Of a DNA stretch of 41,954 nucleotides, positions 1-8,721 are shown piece after piece. The stretch is from Rhizobium sp. Q54. Lineage in GTDB: Bacteria; Pseudomonadota; Alphaproteobacteria; SHVZ01. How positions within the stretch are numbered: the stretch's first letter is position 1; every line of letters begins with the position of its first letter. A program made the translations under genes and the position numbers. The notes beneath the pieces were generated by a model. That model saw only the letters and a program-made list of their open reading frames with translations. It was not told where the DNA came from and did not search any database. The stretch spans positions 1 to 41,954 of the forward strand of contig CAMBVS010000033.1 of assembly GCA_945871425.1 (NCBI GenBank). Reading direction: 5' to 3'.

Positions 1-123
1 TGGCCGGCGGCGACCAGCGCGTCGTTCACGTTGAGCGCGGCGGCGTTGGGTTGCTCCAGCCAAATCTCGGCGAGGTAACGCCCATATTTCTCGCGGCGAT
101 CTTTGATGGTCTGCAGCAGGACT
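1..123 (-). CDS. Fragment of a micrococcal-nuclease-like (SNase) protein
   Basis: Read on the minus strand, the first ~123 bases are open and encode an internal piece containing KDRREKYGRYLAEIW and, further on, NVNDALVAAG. This matches the second half of the SNase fold. There a YGR motif carries the catalytic arginine (Arg87 of staphylococcal nuclease) and is followed by a strand and the V-N-x-A-L-V helix. The family cleaves DNA and RNA with Ca2+. The gene continues past the window start, and its 5' side stops abruptly near base 123, where the sequence becomes an ABC permease on the other strand. Neither gene can be complete at this junction, so it is either a rearrangement or an assembly join. 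The SNase match rests on about 40 residues. Confidence 0.6.
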
Positions 124-124
124 T

Positions 125-376
125 CTTTTACTCATCCCGCCGATCACGCTTCTCGGCCTGCAGTTCGCCGTCCTGATCGGCGGCGCGGTGGTGACCGAGC
201 GCGTCTTCGCCCGCGCGGGCTTAGGCTCGATGCTGATCGACGCGGTGCTGACCAAAGACATCCCGCTGGTCCAGGGCTTGGTCGTCTACACCACCACCGC
301 GTATATCGTGATCAACCTCCTGCTCGAGCTGCTCTACGGCATCGTCGACCCGCGCATCCGCTCGAGGCGCGCATGA
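125..376 (+). pseudogene. C-terminal fragment of a DppB/OppB-type ABC permease
   Basis: From about base 125 the plus strand reads LIPPITLLGLQFAVLIGG, then VVTERVFARAGLG and a last hydrophobic helix. This is the conserved C-terminal end of the DppB/GsiC family of inner-membrane permeases for peptide, nickel or glutathione importers. A full member is over 300 residues; only about 83 are present. The reading frame has a stop at 104-106, and the sequence upstream belongs to an unrelated minus-strand gene, so the EAA loop and earlier helices are missing. An in-frame GTG at 188 could start a short product, but no such protein is expected. The stop overlaps the next permease's ATG (ATGA), so this was the normal first permease of the operon before it was broken, unless the join is an assembly artefact. 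Confidence 0.75.
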
Positions 377-1233
377 GCACCGCCGCGATCCTGCCGCCGC
401 GCCGCCTGATCGCCCGCACGCTCGGCGCGCCCGGCGCCATGGCCGGCTCGGTCATCCTCGTCGTCCTGGTGATCGGCGCCGTCTTCGCCTCCCTGCTTTC
501 GCCGTACGACCCGAACGCGACGCGCGTCTGCCCCAGGCTCGCCGCTCCGTCGCTGGCGCACCTCTTCGGCTGCGACCTCTTCGGCCGCGACATCTTCAGC
601 CGCATCCTCCACGGCGCGCAGCTCTCGCTCGCCGTCGGCCTGCTCACGGTCGCGATCAGCCTCGTCGCCGGCACGATCTTCGGCATGGTGATCGCCTTCC
701 TCGGCGGCCGGATCGACCGCATCGGCGTGCGCATGCTCGACGTGATGCTGGGATTCCCGGCGATCGTGCTGGCGATCCTGATCGTCGCCGTGCTCGGCGT
801 CGGCGCCTTCAACGCCGCACTCGCCGTCGGCATCTCCGGCATTCCGCGCATCGCGCGGGTGGTGCGCTCGGCGACGCTGACCCTGGTCGGCCGCGAGTTC
901 GTCGACTCCGCCCGCGCCGTCGGCGCCGGCCAGACGCGGATCCTGCGCCGGCACCTGCTGCCCAACCTGATGCCGATCGTGATCGTGCTGGGATCGCTCG
1001 ATCTCGGCACTGCGATCCTGTCGACGGCGACGCTCTCCTTCCTCGGCCTCGGCGCCCAGCCGCCGCAGGCCGAATGGGGGGCGATGCTGAGCGCCGGCCG
1101 CGAGTTCATGCGCTACGCCCCCTGGACCATGATCTTCCCGGGCCTCGCCCTCTTCCTCGCCGTGATGTCGGTCAACCTGGTCGGCGACCGGCTGAGCCAC
1201 ATCCTCGATCCGCGCGCGAGCAAGCATGACTGA
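373..1233 (+). CDS. DppC/OppC-type ABC transporter permease
   Basis: This is an inner-membrane permease of the dipeptide/oligopeptide (PepT) importer class, 286 residues, the usual family length. It has an N-terminal helix at about 23-42, then a short periplasmic loop with the family pattern FGCDLFGRDIFSRI (about 65-78). The transmembrane core follows, including the EAA coupling loop GREFVDSARAVGAG (about 173-186) that docks on the ATPases, and LGLGAQPPQAEWG near the C-terminus. ATG 373 is chosen because it overlaps the upstream stop (ATGA). An open frame extends further upstream but lies across the broken permease. The gene overlaps the following ATPase by 8 bases. The substrate cannot be read from the sequence, because the binding protein lies outside the window. 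Confidence 0.92.
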   Translation: MSTAAILPPRRLIARTLGAPGAMAGSVILVVLVIGAVFASLLSPYDPNATRVCPRLAAPSLAHLFGCDLFGRDIFSRILHGAQLSLAVGLLTVAISLVAGTIFGMVIAFLGGRIDRIGVRMLDVMLGFPAIVLAILIVAVLGVGAFNAALAVGISGIPRIARVVRSATLTLVGREFVDSARAVGAGQTRILRRHLLPNLMPIVIVLGSLDLGTAILSTATLSFLGLGAQPPQAEWGAMLSAGREFMRYAPWTMIFPGLALFLAVMSVNLVGDRLSHILDPRASKHD

Positions 1234-2178
1234 CGCGCCGCTGCTGGCCGTCGAGGGCCTGAGCGTGGCGATGGGCGGCGTTCCGGTGCTGGAGGACGTC
1301 TCCTTCTCGATCGCGCCGGGAGAGACGCTCGGCCTGGTCGGCGAGTCCGGCTGCGGCAAGAGCGTCACGGCGCTGTCGATCATGCGGCTCCTGCCCGATC
1401 CGCCGGGGCGCATCACCGCCGGGCGCATCCTGTTCGACGGCGTCGACATGACGTCGCTCGACATCAAGGCGCTCCGCGCCATCCGCGGCGACCGCATCGG
1501 CATGATCTTCCAGGAGCCGATGACCTCGCTGAACCCGGTCTTCACCATCGGCGACCAGATCGGCGAGAGCCTGATCGTCCATCGCGGCCTCTCCGGCGCC
1601 GCCGCCCGCGCCGAGACCGCCCGCCTGCTCGACCTCGTCGGCATCCCGGCGGCGAAGAAGCAGCTCGGCCGCTATCCGCACGAGCTGTCAGGCGGCCAGC
1701 GCCAGCGGGTGATGATCGCGATCGCCCTCGCCTGCTCACCACGCCTGCTGATCGCCGACGAGCCGACCACCGCGCTCGACGTCACCGTGCAGGCGCAGAT
1801 CCTCGACCTGATCGGCCGCCTTCGCGTCGAGTTCGGCATGGCGGTGCTGCTGATCACCCACGACCTCGGCGTCGTCGCCGAGTTCTGCGACCGCGTCGCC
1901 GTCATGTATGCCGGCCGCCTGGTCGAGGAGGCGCCGTCGGCCCGGCTCTTCGCCAACCCGCGCCACCGCTACACCGAGGCGCTGCTCCACACCATGCCGG
2001 CGGCGAACCCGCCCGGGCGCAAGCTGCCGTCGATCTCGGGCGCCGTGCCGGCGCCTGCCGATCGCGGCGCCGGCTGCATCTTCGCCCCCCGCTGCGGCTT
2101 CGCGCTCCCTCGCTGCGCCAGCGAGCTGCCGCCGCTCACCGACCCGCCGCATCGGCTCCGCTGCTGGAACCCGGCCGC

Positions 2179-2182
<4 letters not shown>
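1226..2182 (+). CDS. DppD/OppD-type ABC transporter ATP-binding protein
   Basis: This is the first of two ATPases that power the adjacent peptide-type importer at the inner face of the membrane (318 residues). Walker A is GESGCGKS (39-46), the signature is LSGGQRQR (about 154-161), Walker B is LLIADEP (about 174-180), and the H-loop is LLITHD (about 209-214). The C-terminal region after the nucleotide-binding core has the oligopeptide-transporter tail with cysteines in [15 protein letters not shown]. In this family such cysteines can bind an iron-sulfur cluster. It starts inside the permease gene and ends in an ATGA overlap with the second ATPase, so the three genes are translationally coupled. 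Confidence 0.93.
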
Positions 2183-3156
<974 letters not shown>

Positions 3157-3480
3157 GGCTAGCGGACAGCCCTCCGTGTAAGAATGAGGGTCATGGGCTG
3201 CTGCCGGTTCGGGTGACACCGAGACTAGGTGTCATGATTGAATCGGAGGTAAAGCATGGGACGTAAGCGGTATGAACAGGAGCTCAGGGTTGAGGCGGTG
3301 AGGCTGGTGCGGGAGCGCGGGGTGTCGGTGGCGCAGGCAGCCCGGGACCTGGATCTGCATCCGAACCTTCTGCGCAACTGGATCAAGGCGTTCGCGGCCG
3401 ATCCCGTGCATGCGGTTCCGGGCCAGGGCCGGATGAAGCCGGAGCAGCTCGAGATCGAGCGTCTGCGGCGCGAGGTCTAG
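3157..3480 (+). mobile_element. Remnant of an IS3-family insertion sequence
   Basis: Between the importer operon and the LysR remnant lies a piece of an IS3-family element: about 100 bases of leader and a truncated orfA (3256-3480). The DDE-transposase orfB that should follow is absent. The leader contains a stem-loop, TGACACC (3214-3220) paired with GGTGTCA (3228-3234). The string GTCTAGG occurs at 3151-3157 and again at 3475-3481, bracketing the remnant. This could be a target duplication, a deletion join, or chance. I could not identify the terminal inverted repeats with confidence. Confidence 0.6.
3256..3480 (+). pseudogene. Truncated IS3-family transposase orfA
   Basis: The 74-residue product starts MGRKRYEQELRVEAVRLV and contains the helix-turn-helix VSVAQAARDLDLHPNLLRNW, the DNA-binding part of IS3-type OrfA (HTH_Tnp_1). 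After LEIERLRREV, where the leucine-zipper helix should continue for another 15-25 residues, the frame hits TAG. The orfB reading frame needed to make the OrfAB transposase by frameshifting is missing. A good ribosome site (GGAGG, 3245-3249) precedes the ATG. It should be inactive for transposition. At most it could make a DNA-binding fragment. Confidence 0.8.
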
Positions 3481-3514
3481 GCCGCCTTAAGCCGCTCGAC
3501 GCCGAGCCCGATAG

Positions 3515-3904
3515 GCCGGCAACCAAATCTCTGTCGCCGAGCGGCTCAGCCGGTCGGCCGATCTCGCGCGCACCACCCTTCTCGACGTGTCGCATTCCAA
3601 GGAGGACTGGACGCATTGGCTCGCCGCCGCCGGGCTCGACACGCTCGCGGCGCGCGGACCCAGCTTCGACACCTATTTGATGGCGCTGCAGGCCGCCCTC
3701 GATGGCGTCGGCGTCGCCATCGGCCTCAGACCCTATGTCGTCGACGACCTTGCGGCAAAGCGGCTGGTGGCGCCGTTCCGTCTCACGGTGCCCAAGCGTC
3801 GGGCCTGGTATCTCGCCTATCGCCCGGAGCGGGCCGAGGAAGCGGGACTCGTCGTCTTCCGGTCCTGGCTCCACGAGGTTGCGCGCAGCGGTGCCGGGGC
3901 GTGA
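3515..3904 (+). pseudogene. C-terminal fragment of a LysR-family regulator
   Basis: From about 3515 to 3904 the frame reads as the C-terminal half of a LysR substrate-binding domain. It includes SADLARTTLLDVSHSKEDW, then GPSFDTYLMALQAALDGVGV, IGLRPYVVDDL and a tryptophan-rich end. The GcvA/AmpR-like subgroup has just this pattern (W-x-x-W, 'A-x-x-G-x-G-V-A'). The N-terminal helix-turn-helix and the first part of the effector domain are missing, and there is a stop (TAG, 3512) immediately upstream. An in-frame GTG at 3587 might give a short product but would lack a DNA-binding domain. Its 5' part was probably removed together with the adjacent IS insertion. Confidence 0.7.
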
Positions 3905-3912
3905 CATCACGC

Positions 3913-3941
3913 TTGACGAATAGAGTTCTCTGCCATATAGA
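3913..3941 (+). promoter_or_regulatory. Sigma70-type promoter of the envelope ABC operon
   Basis: TTGACG (3913-3918) and TATAGA (3936-3941) are separated by exactly 17 bases, which predicts a start of transcription near 3948. The segment is distinctly A+T-rich compared with its surroundings. Several AGAGT/ACTCT half-sites lie on and just after the -10 box, so access of RNA polymerase is probably controlled. Confidence 0.7.
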
Positions 3942-3965
3942 GTATATAACTCTGCAGAGCAGAGT
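3939..3965 (+). promoter_or_regulatory. Inverted-repeat operator overlapping -10 and start
   Basis: A perfect inverted repeat ACTCTGC-AGA-GCAGAGT occupies 3949-3965. A second one, AGAGT-ATATA-ACTCT (3939-3953), shares one arm with it, and a third AGAG-TT-CTCT lies at 3922-3931. The repeats cover the -10 box and the predicted start point, which is where a dimeric repressor would sit. The winged-helix regulator encoded by the last gene of the operon (9303-9620) is the obvious candidate ligand. That link is inference. Confidence 0.6.
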
Positions 3966-3978
3966 GATGGAGGACGCG

Positions 3979-4422
3979 ATGCTTCGACGGGTCGGCCAAC
4001 AGATCTGCAAGAGCCTGCTCACACTGGCCGTCGGCGGGATGGCCGCAGCGGCGGGGGCGGCCCAGGCGGGCAGCCTGACGATCGAGCTGTCCGGGGTCAC
4101 CAGCACCGCCGGCAATGTCTTCGTCTCGATCTGCGACGAGGCGCGATTCCGCGGCCAGTGCGCGGAGGGTCGCATGGTTCAGGCCGCGCGTGGCATGGTC
4201 ACGGTCGTCTTCGCCGATCTGGCGCCCGGCCGCTATGCTGCCAAGGCGTTCCACGACGAAAACGACAACCGGAAGCTAGACACGACGGCCGCGGGCATCC
4301 CGACCGAAGGTATCGGCTTCAGCAACAACGCGCCCGCCAATTTCGGCCCGGCGCGCTTCGGCGATGCCGCGTTCGAGATGGGCGCGGGCGACCGGAAGAT
4401 CCGCTTTCGGATCAATTACTGA
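3979..4422 (+). CDS. Secreted DUF2141 family protein
   Basis: The 147-residue product has a signal peptide (about 1-30, ending in AAGAAQAG). It is followed by a DUF2141 domain: LTIELSGVTSTAGNVFVSIC, then the family's most recognisable stretch, PGRYAAKAFHDENDNRKLDT, and GFSNNA. DUF2141 proteins are small periplasmic or extracellular beta-sandwiches of unknown function. The D-E-N-D-N-x-K-L-D segment looks like an acidic, possibly Ca2+-binding loop. ATG 3979 is preferred over ATG 3967 because GGAGG (3969-3973) sits five bases before it. It is the first gene after the promoter at 3913, and 13 bases separate it from the ATPase gene. Its cargo or enzymatic role is not known. Confidence 0.82.
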   Translation: MLRRVGQQICKSLLTLAVGGMAAAAGAAQAGSLTIELSGVTSTAGNVFVSICDEARFRGQCAEGRMVQAARGMVTVVFADLAPGRYAAKAFHDENDNRKLDTTAAGIPTEGIGFSNNAPANFGPARFGDAAFEMGAGDRKIRFRINY

Positions 4423-4435
4423 GGGGGCACGACCG

Positions 4436-5137
4436 ATGACCGGTACCGCCGAGCCGCCCGTGGTCCGCCTCCGCGACGTCGCCAAGACCTATCGCGTCGG
4501 CGCCGTCGAGGTTCAGGCCGTCAAGGGCGTCAGCCTCGACATCCCGCCGCAACGCTTCTCGATGATCGTCGGCCCGTCAGGCAGCGGCAAGACGACCTTG
4601 CTCAACCTCATCGGCTGCATCGATGCGCCCAGCGCCGGCGGCGTCGAGATCGACGGCCCGGACGCGGCGGCGCTGAGCGACAACGAGCTGTCGGACTTCC
4701 GCGCCCGCAATGTCGGCTTCATCTTCCAGCACTTCAGCCTCATCCCGGTCCTCTCCGCCTACGAGAACATCGAGTACCCGCTGCTGATGGTCGGCACGCC
4801 GCCGGCCGAGCGGCGCGCGGCGACGCTTGCGATTCTGGAAGAGGTGGGGCTCGCCGATCAGCGCAACCAGCGTCCGAACCAGCTGAGCGGCGGCCAGCAG
4901 CAGCGGGTCGCGATCGCGCGCGCGCTGGTGAAGCAGCCGAAGCTCGTGCTCGCCGACGAGCCGACGGCCAATCTCGACTCCAAGACCGGTGCGGCGGTGA
5001 TCGACCTGATGCAGCAGGTCCAGGCGCGCTCGCGGACGACCTTCGTCTTCTCGACCCACGATCCCCAGCTGATGTCGCGCGCGGACGAGCTATTCACCAT
5101 CCGCGACGGTCTGCTGGTCGAGAGGGCGACCCGATGA
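4436..5137 (+). CDS. LolD/MacB-type ABC transporter ATP-binding protein
   Basis: This is the ATPase of a mechanotransmission-type ABC system (the LolD/MacB/FtsE class), 233 residues. Walker A is GPSGSGKT (about 46-53), the signature is LSGGQQQR (about 150), Walker B is LVLADEPTANLD (about 171-182), and the H-loop is STHD. ATG 4436 is chosen because it follows GAGGGGG at the end of the upstream gene and gives the normal N-terminus MTGTAEPPVVRLRDVAKTY. An upstream in-frame ATG at 4364 lies inside the previous gene. The stop overlaps the permease start (ATGA). In this class ATP hydrolysis drives conformational change in the partner permease to move lipoproteins or secreted molecules in the periplasm, rather than carry substrate through the membrane itself. 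Confidence 0.93.
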   Translation: MTGTAEPPVVRLRDVAKTYRVGAVEVQAVKGVSLDIPPQRFSMIVGPSGSGKTTLLNLIGCIDAPSAGGVEIDGPDAAALSDNELSDFRARNVGFIFQHFSLIPVLSAYENIEYPLLMVGTPPAERRAATLAILEEVGLADQRNQRPNQLSGGQQQRVAIARALVKQPKLVLADEPTANLDSKTGAAVIDLMQQVQARSRTTFVFSTHDPQLMSRADELFTIRDGLLVERATR

Positions 5138-6513
5138 TGACCTTCAAGATCGCCTTCAGGAACATCTTCCGCAACCGCCGGCGGTCGCTCATGACGATGT
5201 CGGCCATCGCCGTCGGCGGCATCGCCTCGCTGATCTTCGGCGGCTACATGCTCTACACGATCCTCGGATTCCAGACGATCACCGTGCAGCGGGGCGGGCA
5301 TCTGACCATCTTCCGCAACGGATACTTCAACTTCGGCACCGGCAATCCGGCGGCCTACGGCATCGACGACTACAAGCGGCTGCTGACGCTGGTGCGGGAG
5401 GACCCGGTCCTCAAGCCGCTGATCGCGGTCGCCACGCCGACGTTGACCGTCTTCGGGATCGCCGGCAATTTCGACGCCGATACCTCGAAGACCTTCTTCG
5501 GCGCCGGGGTAGTGCCGTCCGAGCAGGATAGCCTGCGCAACTGGAACGGCTATGGCCTCGGGCGACCGGGACGGCGGTCGGGCCTCGCCGACGACGATCC
5601 GGTGCGGGGCGTGATCGGCACCGGCGTTGCGCGCATCCTCGGCCTCTGCGAGCGCCTCGATCTGCCCAACTGCCCGCCGGCGCCGCGAAACCGCGGAGAG
5701 GCCGGAGAGGTGCCCGATGCTCCCGTCCTGAATTTGCCGGCGCAGGAAGCGACCGCGCGCGCAGACGACTTCCCCTGGCTCGATCTCCTGGCTGGAACCG
5801 CCGGCGGCGCCCCCAACATCGTCCGCCTTCGTGTCGAGCGCGCCGAGTATCAGGGATTCAAGGAGTTCGACGACAACTATGTCGGAATGCATCTCGATCT
5901 CGCCCAACAGCTGCTCTATGGCCGCAGCCAGCCTAAGGCGACCGGCATCGTGGTGCAGCTCCATCGAACCGACGACATGAACGTCGCGCGCGCGCGCCTG
6001 CTGTCGTTGTTCGGCGCGCGCGATCTCGACCTCGAGGTTCGCAGCTTCACCGAGCTGACGCCGCTGTATGGGCAGGTGATCGGACTCTATGCCTCGATCT
6101 TCTCGTTCATCTCCGTGATCATGGGCGTCGTCGTCCTATTCACCGTGGTAAACACCATGGGAATGAGCGTGGTCGAGCGCACCAACGAGATCGGCACGGT
6201 ACGGGCCATGGGCATCAGGCGCCGCGGCATCCGTCGGCAATTCCTGATCGAGGGCTCGCTGCTCGGTGCCTTCGGCGCTACGGCGGGTGTGATCCTCGCC
6301 GCGCTCATCGCCTACGCCATGAACAATGCCGGCTTGGTATGGACGCCGCCGGGGGCGGCGCAACCGATTCCGCTCCGGATCTACCTCACCGGCAACATGG
6401 CGCTGATCGTCGGCGTCTGGGCGGGCCTGGTGATCGTCTCGACCGTCGCCTCGCTGCTGCCGGCGATGCGGGCGGCGAAGCTGCCGATCGTCGAGGCGCT
6501 GCGCCATGTCTGA
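5134..6513 (+). CDS. FtsX/MacB-type ABC permease
   Basis: The 459-residue permease has the four-helix layout of the MacB/LolC/FtsX superfamily. A first transmembrane helix (about 20-43) is followed by a large periplasmic domain (about 45-312), then three helices (about 317-340, 374-396 and 421-443). The conserved coupling sequence ERTNEIGTVRAMGIRRRGI lies between helices 2 and 3. The periplasmic domain is larger than a bare FtsX, so it resembles MacB_PCD. Start ATG 5134 overlaps the ATPase stop, and a second ATG follows at 5137. Its partner is the ATPase at 4436-5137. The presence of a LolA-like protein and an outer-membrane barrel downstream suggests traffic between inner and outer membranes. 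Confidence 0.9.
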   Translation: MMTFKIAFRNIFRNRRRSLMTMSAIAVGGIASLIFGGYMLYTILGFQTITVQRGGHLTIFRNGYFNFGTGNPAAYGIDDYKRLLTLVREDPVLKPLIAVATPTLTVFGIAGNFDADTSKTFFGAGVVPSEQDSLRNWNGYGLGRPGRRSGLADDDPVRGVIGTGVARILGLCERLDLPNCPPAPRNRGEAGEVPDAPVLNLPAQEATARADDFPWLDLLAGTAGGAPNIVRLRVERAEYQGFKEFDDNYVGMHLDLAQQLLYGRSQPKATGIVVQLHRTDDMNVARARLLSLFGARDLDLEVRSFTELTPLYGQVIGLYASIFSFISVIMGVVVLFTVVNTMGMSVVERTNEIGTVRAMGIRRRGIRRQFLIEGSLLGAFGATAGVILAALIAYAMNNAGLVWTPPGAAQPIPLRIYLTGNMALIVGVWAGLVIVSTVASLLPAMRAAKLPIVEALRHV

Positions 6514-7300
6514 GGCCACGATGATCGACCGGCGGGGAGTCCTCTTCTTCGTCGTCGGCGCCGCCGCCTGCGGCATCGGCGATGCGTACGCTCAATCGGC
6601 CGACGAGATCATCGCCGCCGCCGACCGGGTCCGCAATCCGGGCGAGCCGTTCCGTACGATGACGACGCTGATCGAGTACCGGTCCGGCAAGGCGCGCAGC
6701 AAGACGGTGCTCACCGTCTACGTCAAGGAGGACAGGGCGACGGGCCAATTCCGCAACGTCGTCCGCTACGTCGATCCGCCGCGCGACGCCGGCAAGCTCG
6801 TGCTTCGCGCCGGCAACACCATGTGGTTCTACGATCCGAGCTCGAAGGCCAGCATCCGCGTGTCGGCGCAGCAGCGCCTGCTTGGCCAGGCGGCGATCGG
6901 AGACGTGATCTCGGTCAACCTCGCCAAGGACTACACGGCGAAGCTGATCGGTACGGAGGAAATACAGGACTCCGAACGCAAGCCCCGCACCTGCTGGCAC
7001 CTCGATCTCGCGGCCGCCAACGAAGGCGCCACCTACAGCCGGATCGAATACTGGGTCGAGAAGCAGACCTCGTACCCGATCAGGGGAAAGTTCTATGCCG
7101 ACAGCGGCCGGCTGCTGAAGGTCGCCTACTACGGCAGGTACCAGTCCCAGCTCGGCGGCATGCGGCCGACCGAAACCGTCATCATCGACTCGGTCGACAG
7201 CGCGCTGGTGACGACGGTGGGTTTCACCGACTTCCGCTTCCAGGAGATCCCGGAGACCTGGTTCCAGCGCGAGTTCCTGCCGCGGATCGGCGCCGAATGA
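6506..7300 (+). CDS. LolA-like periplasmic outer-membrane sorting protein
   Basis: The 264-residue protein is of the 'outer membrane lipoprotein-sorting protein' (LolA-like) family: VVRYVDPPRDAGKLVLRAG, MWFYDPSSKASIRVS, RIEYWVEKQTSYPIRGKFY. The fold is an open beta-barrel that carries a lipid moiety or hydrophobic ligand. A signal sequence is present, with a twin-arginine-like start MIDRRGVLFF. Two starts are possible: ATG 6506 (overlapping the permease stop) or ATG 6521, which has GAGG five bases ahead and places the signal peptide right at the N-terminus. I consider 6521 equally likely. Unlike classic LolA this gene sits with its own ABC pair and an outer-membrane barrel, so it is probably a dedicated carrier of this system. 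Confidence 0.82.
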   Translation: MSEATMIDRRGVLFFVVGAAACGIGDAYAQSADEIIAAADRVRNPGEPFRTMTTLIEYRSGKARSKTVLTVYVKEDRATGQFRNVVRYVDPPRDAGKLVLRAGNTMWFYDPSSKASIRVSAQQRLLGQAAIGDVISVNLAKDYTAKLIGTEEIQDSERKPRTCWHLDLAAANEGATYSRIEYWVEKQTSYPIRGKFYADSGRLLKVAYYGRYQSQLGGMRPTETVIIDSVDSALVTTVGFTDFRFQEIPETWFQREFLPRIGAE

Positions 7301-8697
7301 CCTCCCGGCGATCCGGGGCCTTGCTGCTCGGCGCCGTCCTGATCGCCGCCTCCGTCGCGTCGGCCGAGGAGAACGACGACCTCGATCGCATTCCCGTGCC
7401 CGATCCGTCCACGGAGATCGACGACCGCCCGGTTTCGACGGGCTGGCGGATCTATCTCGATCAGGCGCTGACGCTGCCGGCGTATCGAGACGATCTGATC
7501 GTCCCACCCCCCTCGCGGCGGCATCCGAGCTGGCAGGAGCGACTTAGCCTGGATGTCCGCCGTACCTGGGACCTGGATCCCCGGCTCAAGGCGACCTATA
7601 GCGGCCGCTTCAATCTCCTGGCGGAGGATGGCGGCACGTTTCCGGGCGGGGAGAACCTCCGGCACGATTTCCGCGAGGGCTTTGCCAGCTTGGAACCGGC
7701 GCCGCAGAGTTACCTCGATCTTGGCCGCATCAACCTCCGCAGCGGCGTCGCCATCGGCTTCAACCCCACCGACTTCTTCAAGACGCGGGCAACGGTGGAC
7801 CGCATCTCCAACGATCCGTCGGTGCTGCGCGAGAACCGGTTGGGAACCGTGATGCTGCGTGGCCTCAGTGTCGGGGCGAGCGGGGCGCTCAGCCTTGCCT
7901 ACGCTCCGTCGCTCACGGATCCGACGCCGGTCTACACCGGCACGCTGCCGAGCCTCAACCCGATGCTTGACCGTACCAATGCCGACCATCGGCTGCTGCT
8001 TAAGGTCAATCGCGACCTGATCGGCGACCTGAGTCCCGAGTTGCTGCTGTTTCACGAGGGCGATCGCACGCGGCTCGGCGCCAACCTCACGCATGAAGTG
8101 GGCGGCGGGTTGATCGCCTATGCCGAATGGGCCGGCGGCAGGCGGGCGAACCTGATCGAGGAGGCCGATCGCTACGGCCGGAAAACCGGGACGATCCCGC
8201 AAGCGGCGCCGCGCATCCTGCCCCGTGACCGGGGCGAGCGCTTCTACAACGACCTGACGATCGGCGGATCCTACACGACCGACTTCAAGGTGATGCTGAA
8301 CCTCGAATACCATTATCACGGAGCGGGCCTGTCGCGGCAGGACTGGCGGAACTGGGTCGATATCGGCGGCGCCAACGCCGGCGTTCCTGGGGTCACGAGC
8401 CAGCTCTGGTACCTCCGTTCCTACGCGCTCGAGCAGCAGGAGCCGTTGACGCGGCACGCCGCGTTCCTCAGGGCCGAGTGGACCGATGCGTTCGTTCCGG
8501 GGTTGAAGCTGGCGGGATTGGCCAGCTTCAATCTCTACGACGGTTCCCGGCTCGTGCAGGTGACCGCCGACTACTTCTGGTCGGATCTCTGGACGTTCGG
8601 GCTTCTCGCCGCGGCCAGTTCCGGCGGCAGCCATTCGGAGCGCGGCAGCACGCCGCAGGCGCGTAGCGCGATCTTCAAGGCCGCTCGGTATTTCTGA
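7297..8697 (+). CDS. Putative outer-membrane beta-barrel protein
   Basis: The 466-residue protein starts at the ATG overlapping the LolA-like gene's stop (ATGA). A signal peptide (about 1-23, ending SVASA) precedes an acidic linker. The rest alternates short amphipathic strands and turns rich in Asp, Asn, Gly and Tyr (for instance NDLTIGGSYTTDFKVMLNLEY). It ends in ARYF with a terminal phenylalanine, the usual C-terminal insertion signal of outer-membrane barrels. I do not recognise a named family. Proteins of this size and context are often annotated as porin-like or alginate-export-like. It is probably the outer-membrane end point of the ABC/LolA-like pathway encoded just upstream. Confidence 0.75.
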   Translation: MTSRRSGALLLGAVLIAASVASAEENDDLDRIPVPDPSTEIDDRPVSTGWRIYLDQALTLPAYRDDLIVPPPSRRHPSWQERLSLDVRRTWDLDPRLKATYSGRFNLLAEDGGTFPGGENLRHDFREGFASLEPAPQSYLDLGRINLRSGVAIGFNPTDFFKTRATVDRISNDPSVLRENRLGTVMLRGLSVGASGALSLAYAPSLTDPTPVYTGTLPSLNPMLDRTNADHRLLLKVNRDLIGDLSPELLLFHEGDRTRLGANLTHEVGGGLIAYAEWAGGRRANLIEEADRYGRKTGTIPQAAPRILPRDRGERFYNDLTIGGSYTTDFKVMLNLEYHYHGAGLSRQDWRNWVDIGGANAGVPGVTSQLWYLRSYALEQQEPLTRHAAFLRAEWTDAFVPGLKLAGLASFNLYDGSRLVQVTADYFWSDLWTFGLLAAASSGGSHSERGSTPQARSAIFKAARYF

Positions 8698-8721
8698 GCT
8701 GCAAGCGGAGGGGCTTCGCCC

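Noticed and set aside
312..1109. Minus-strand open frame opposite the permease gene
   Set aside because: Low-complexity Arg/Ser-rich translation; the plus strand reads as a complete DppC permease.
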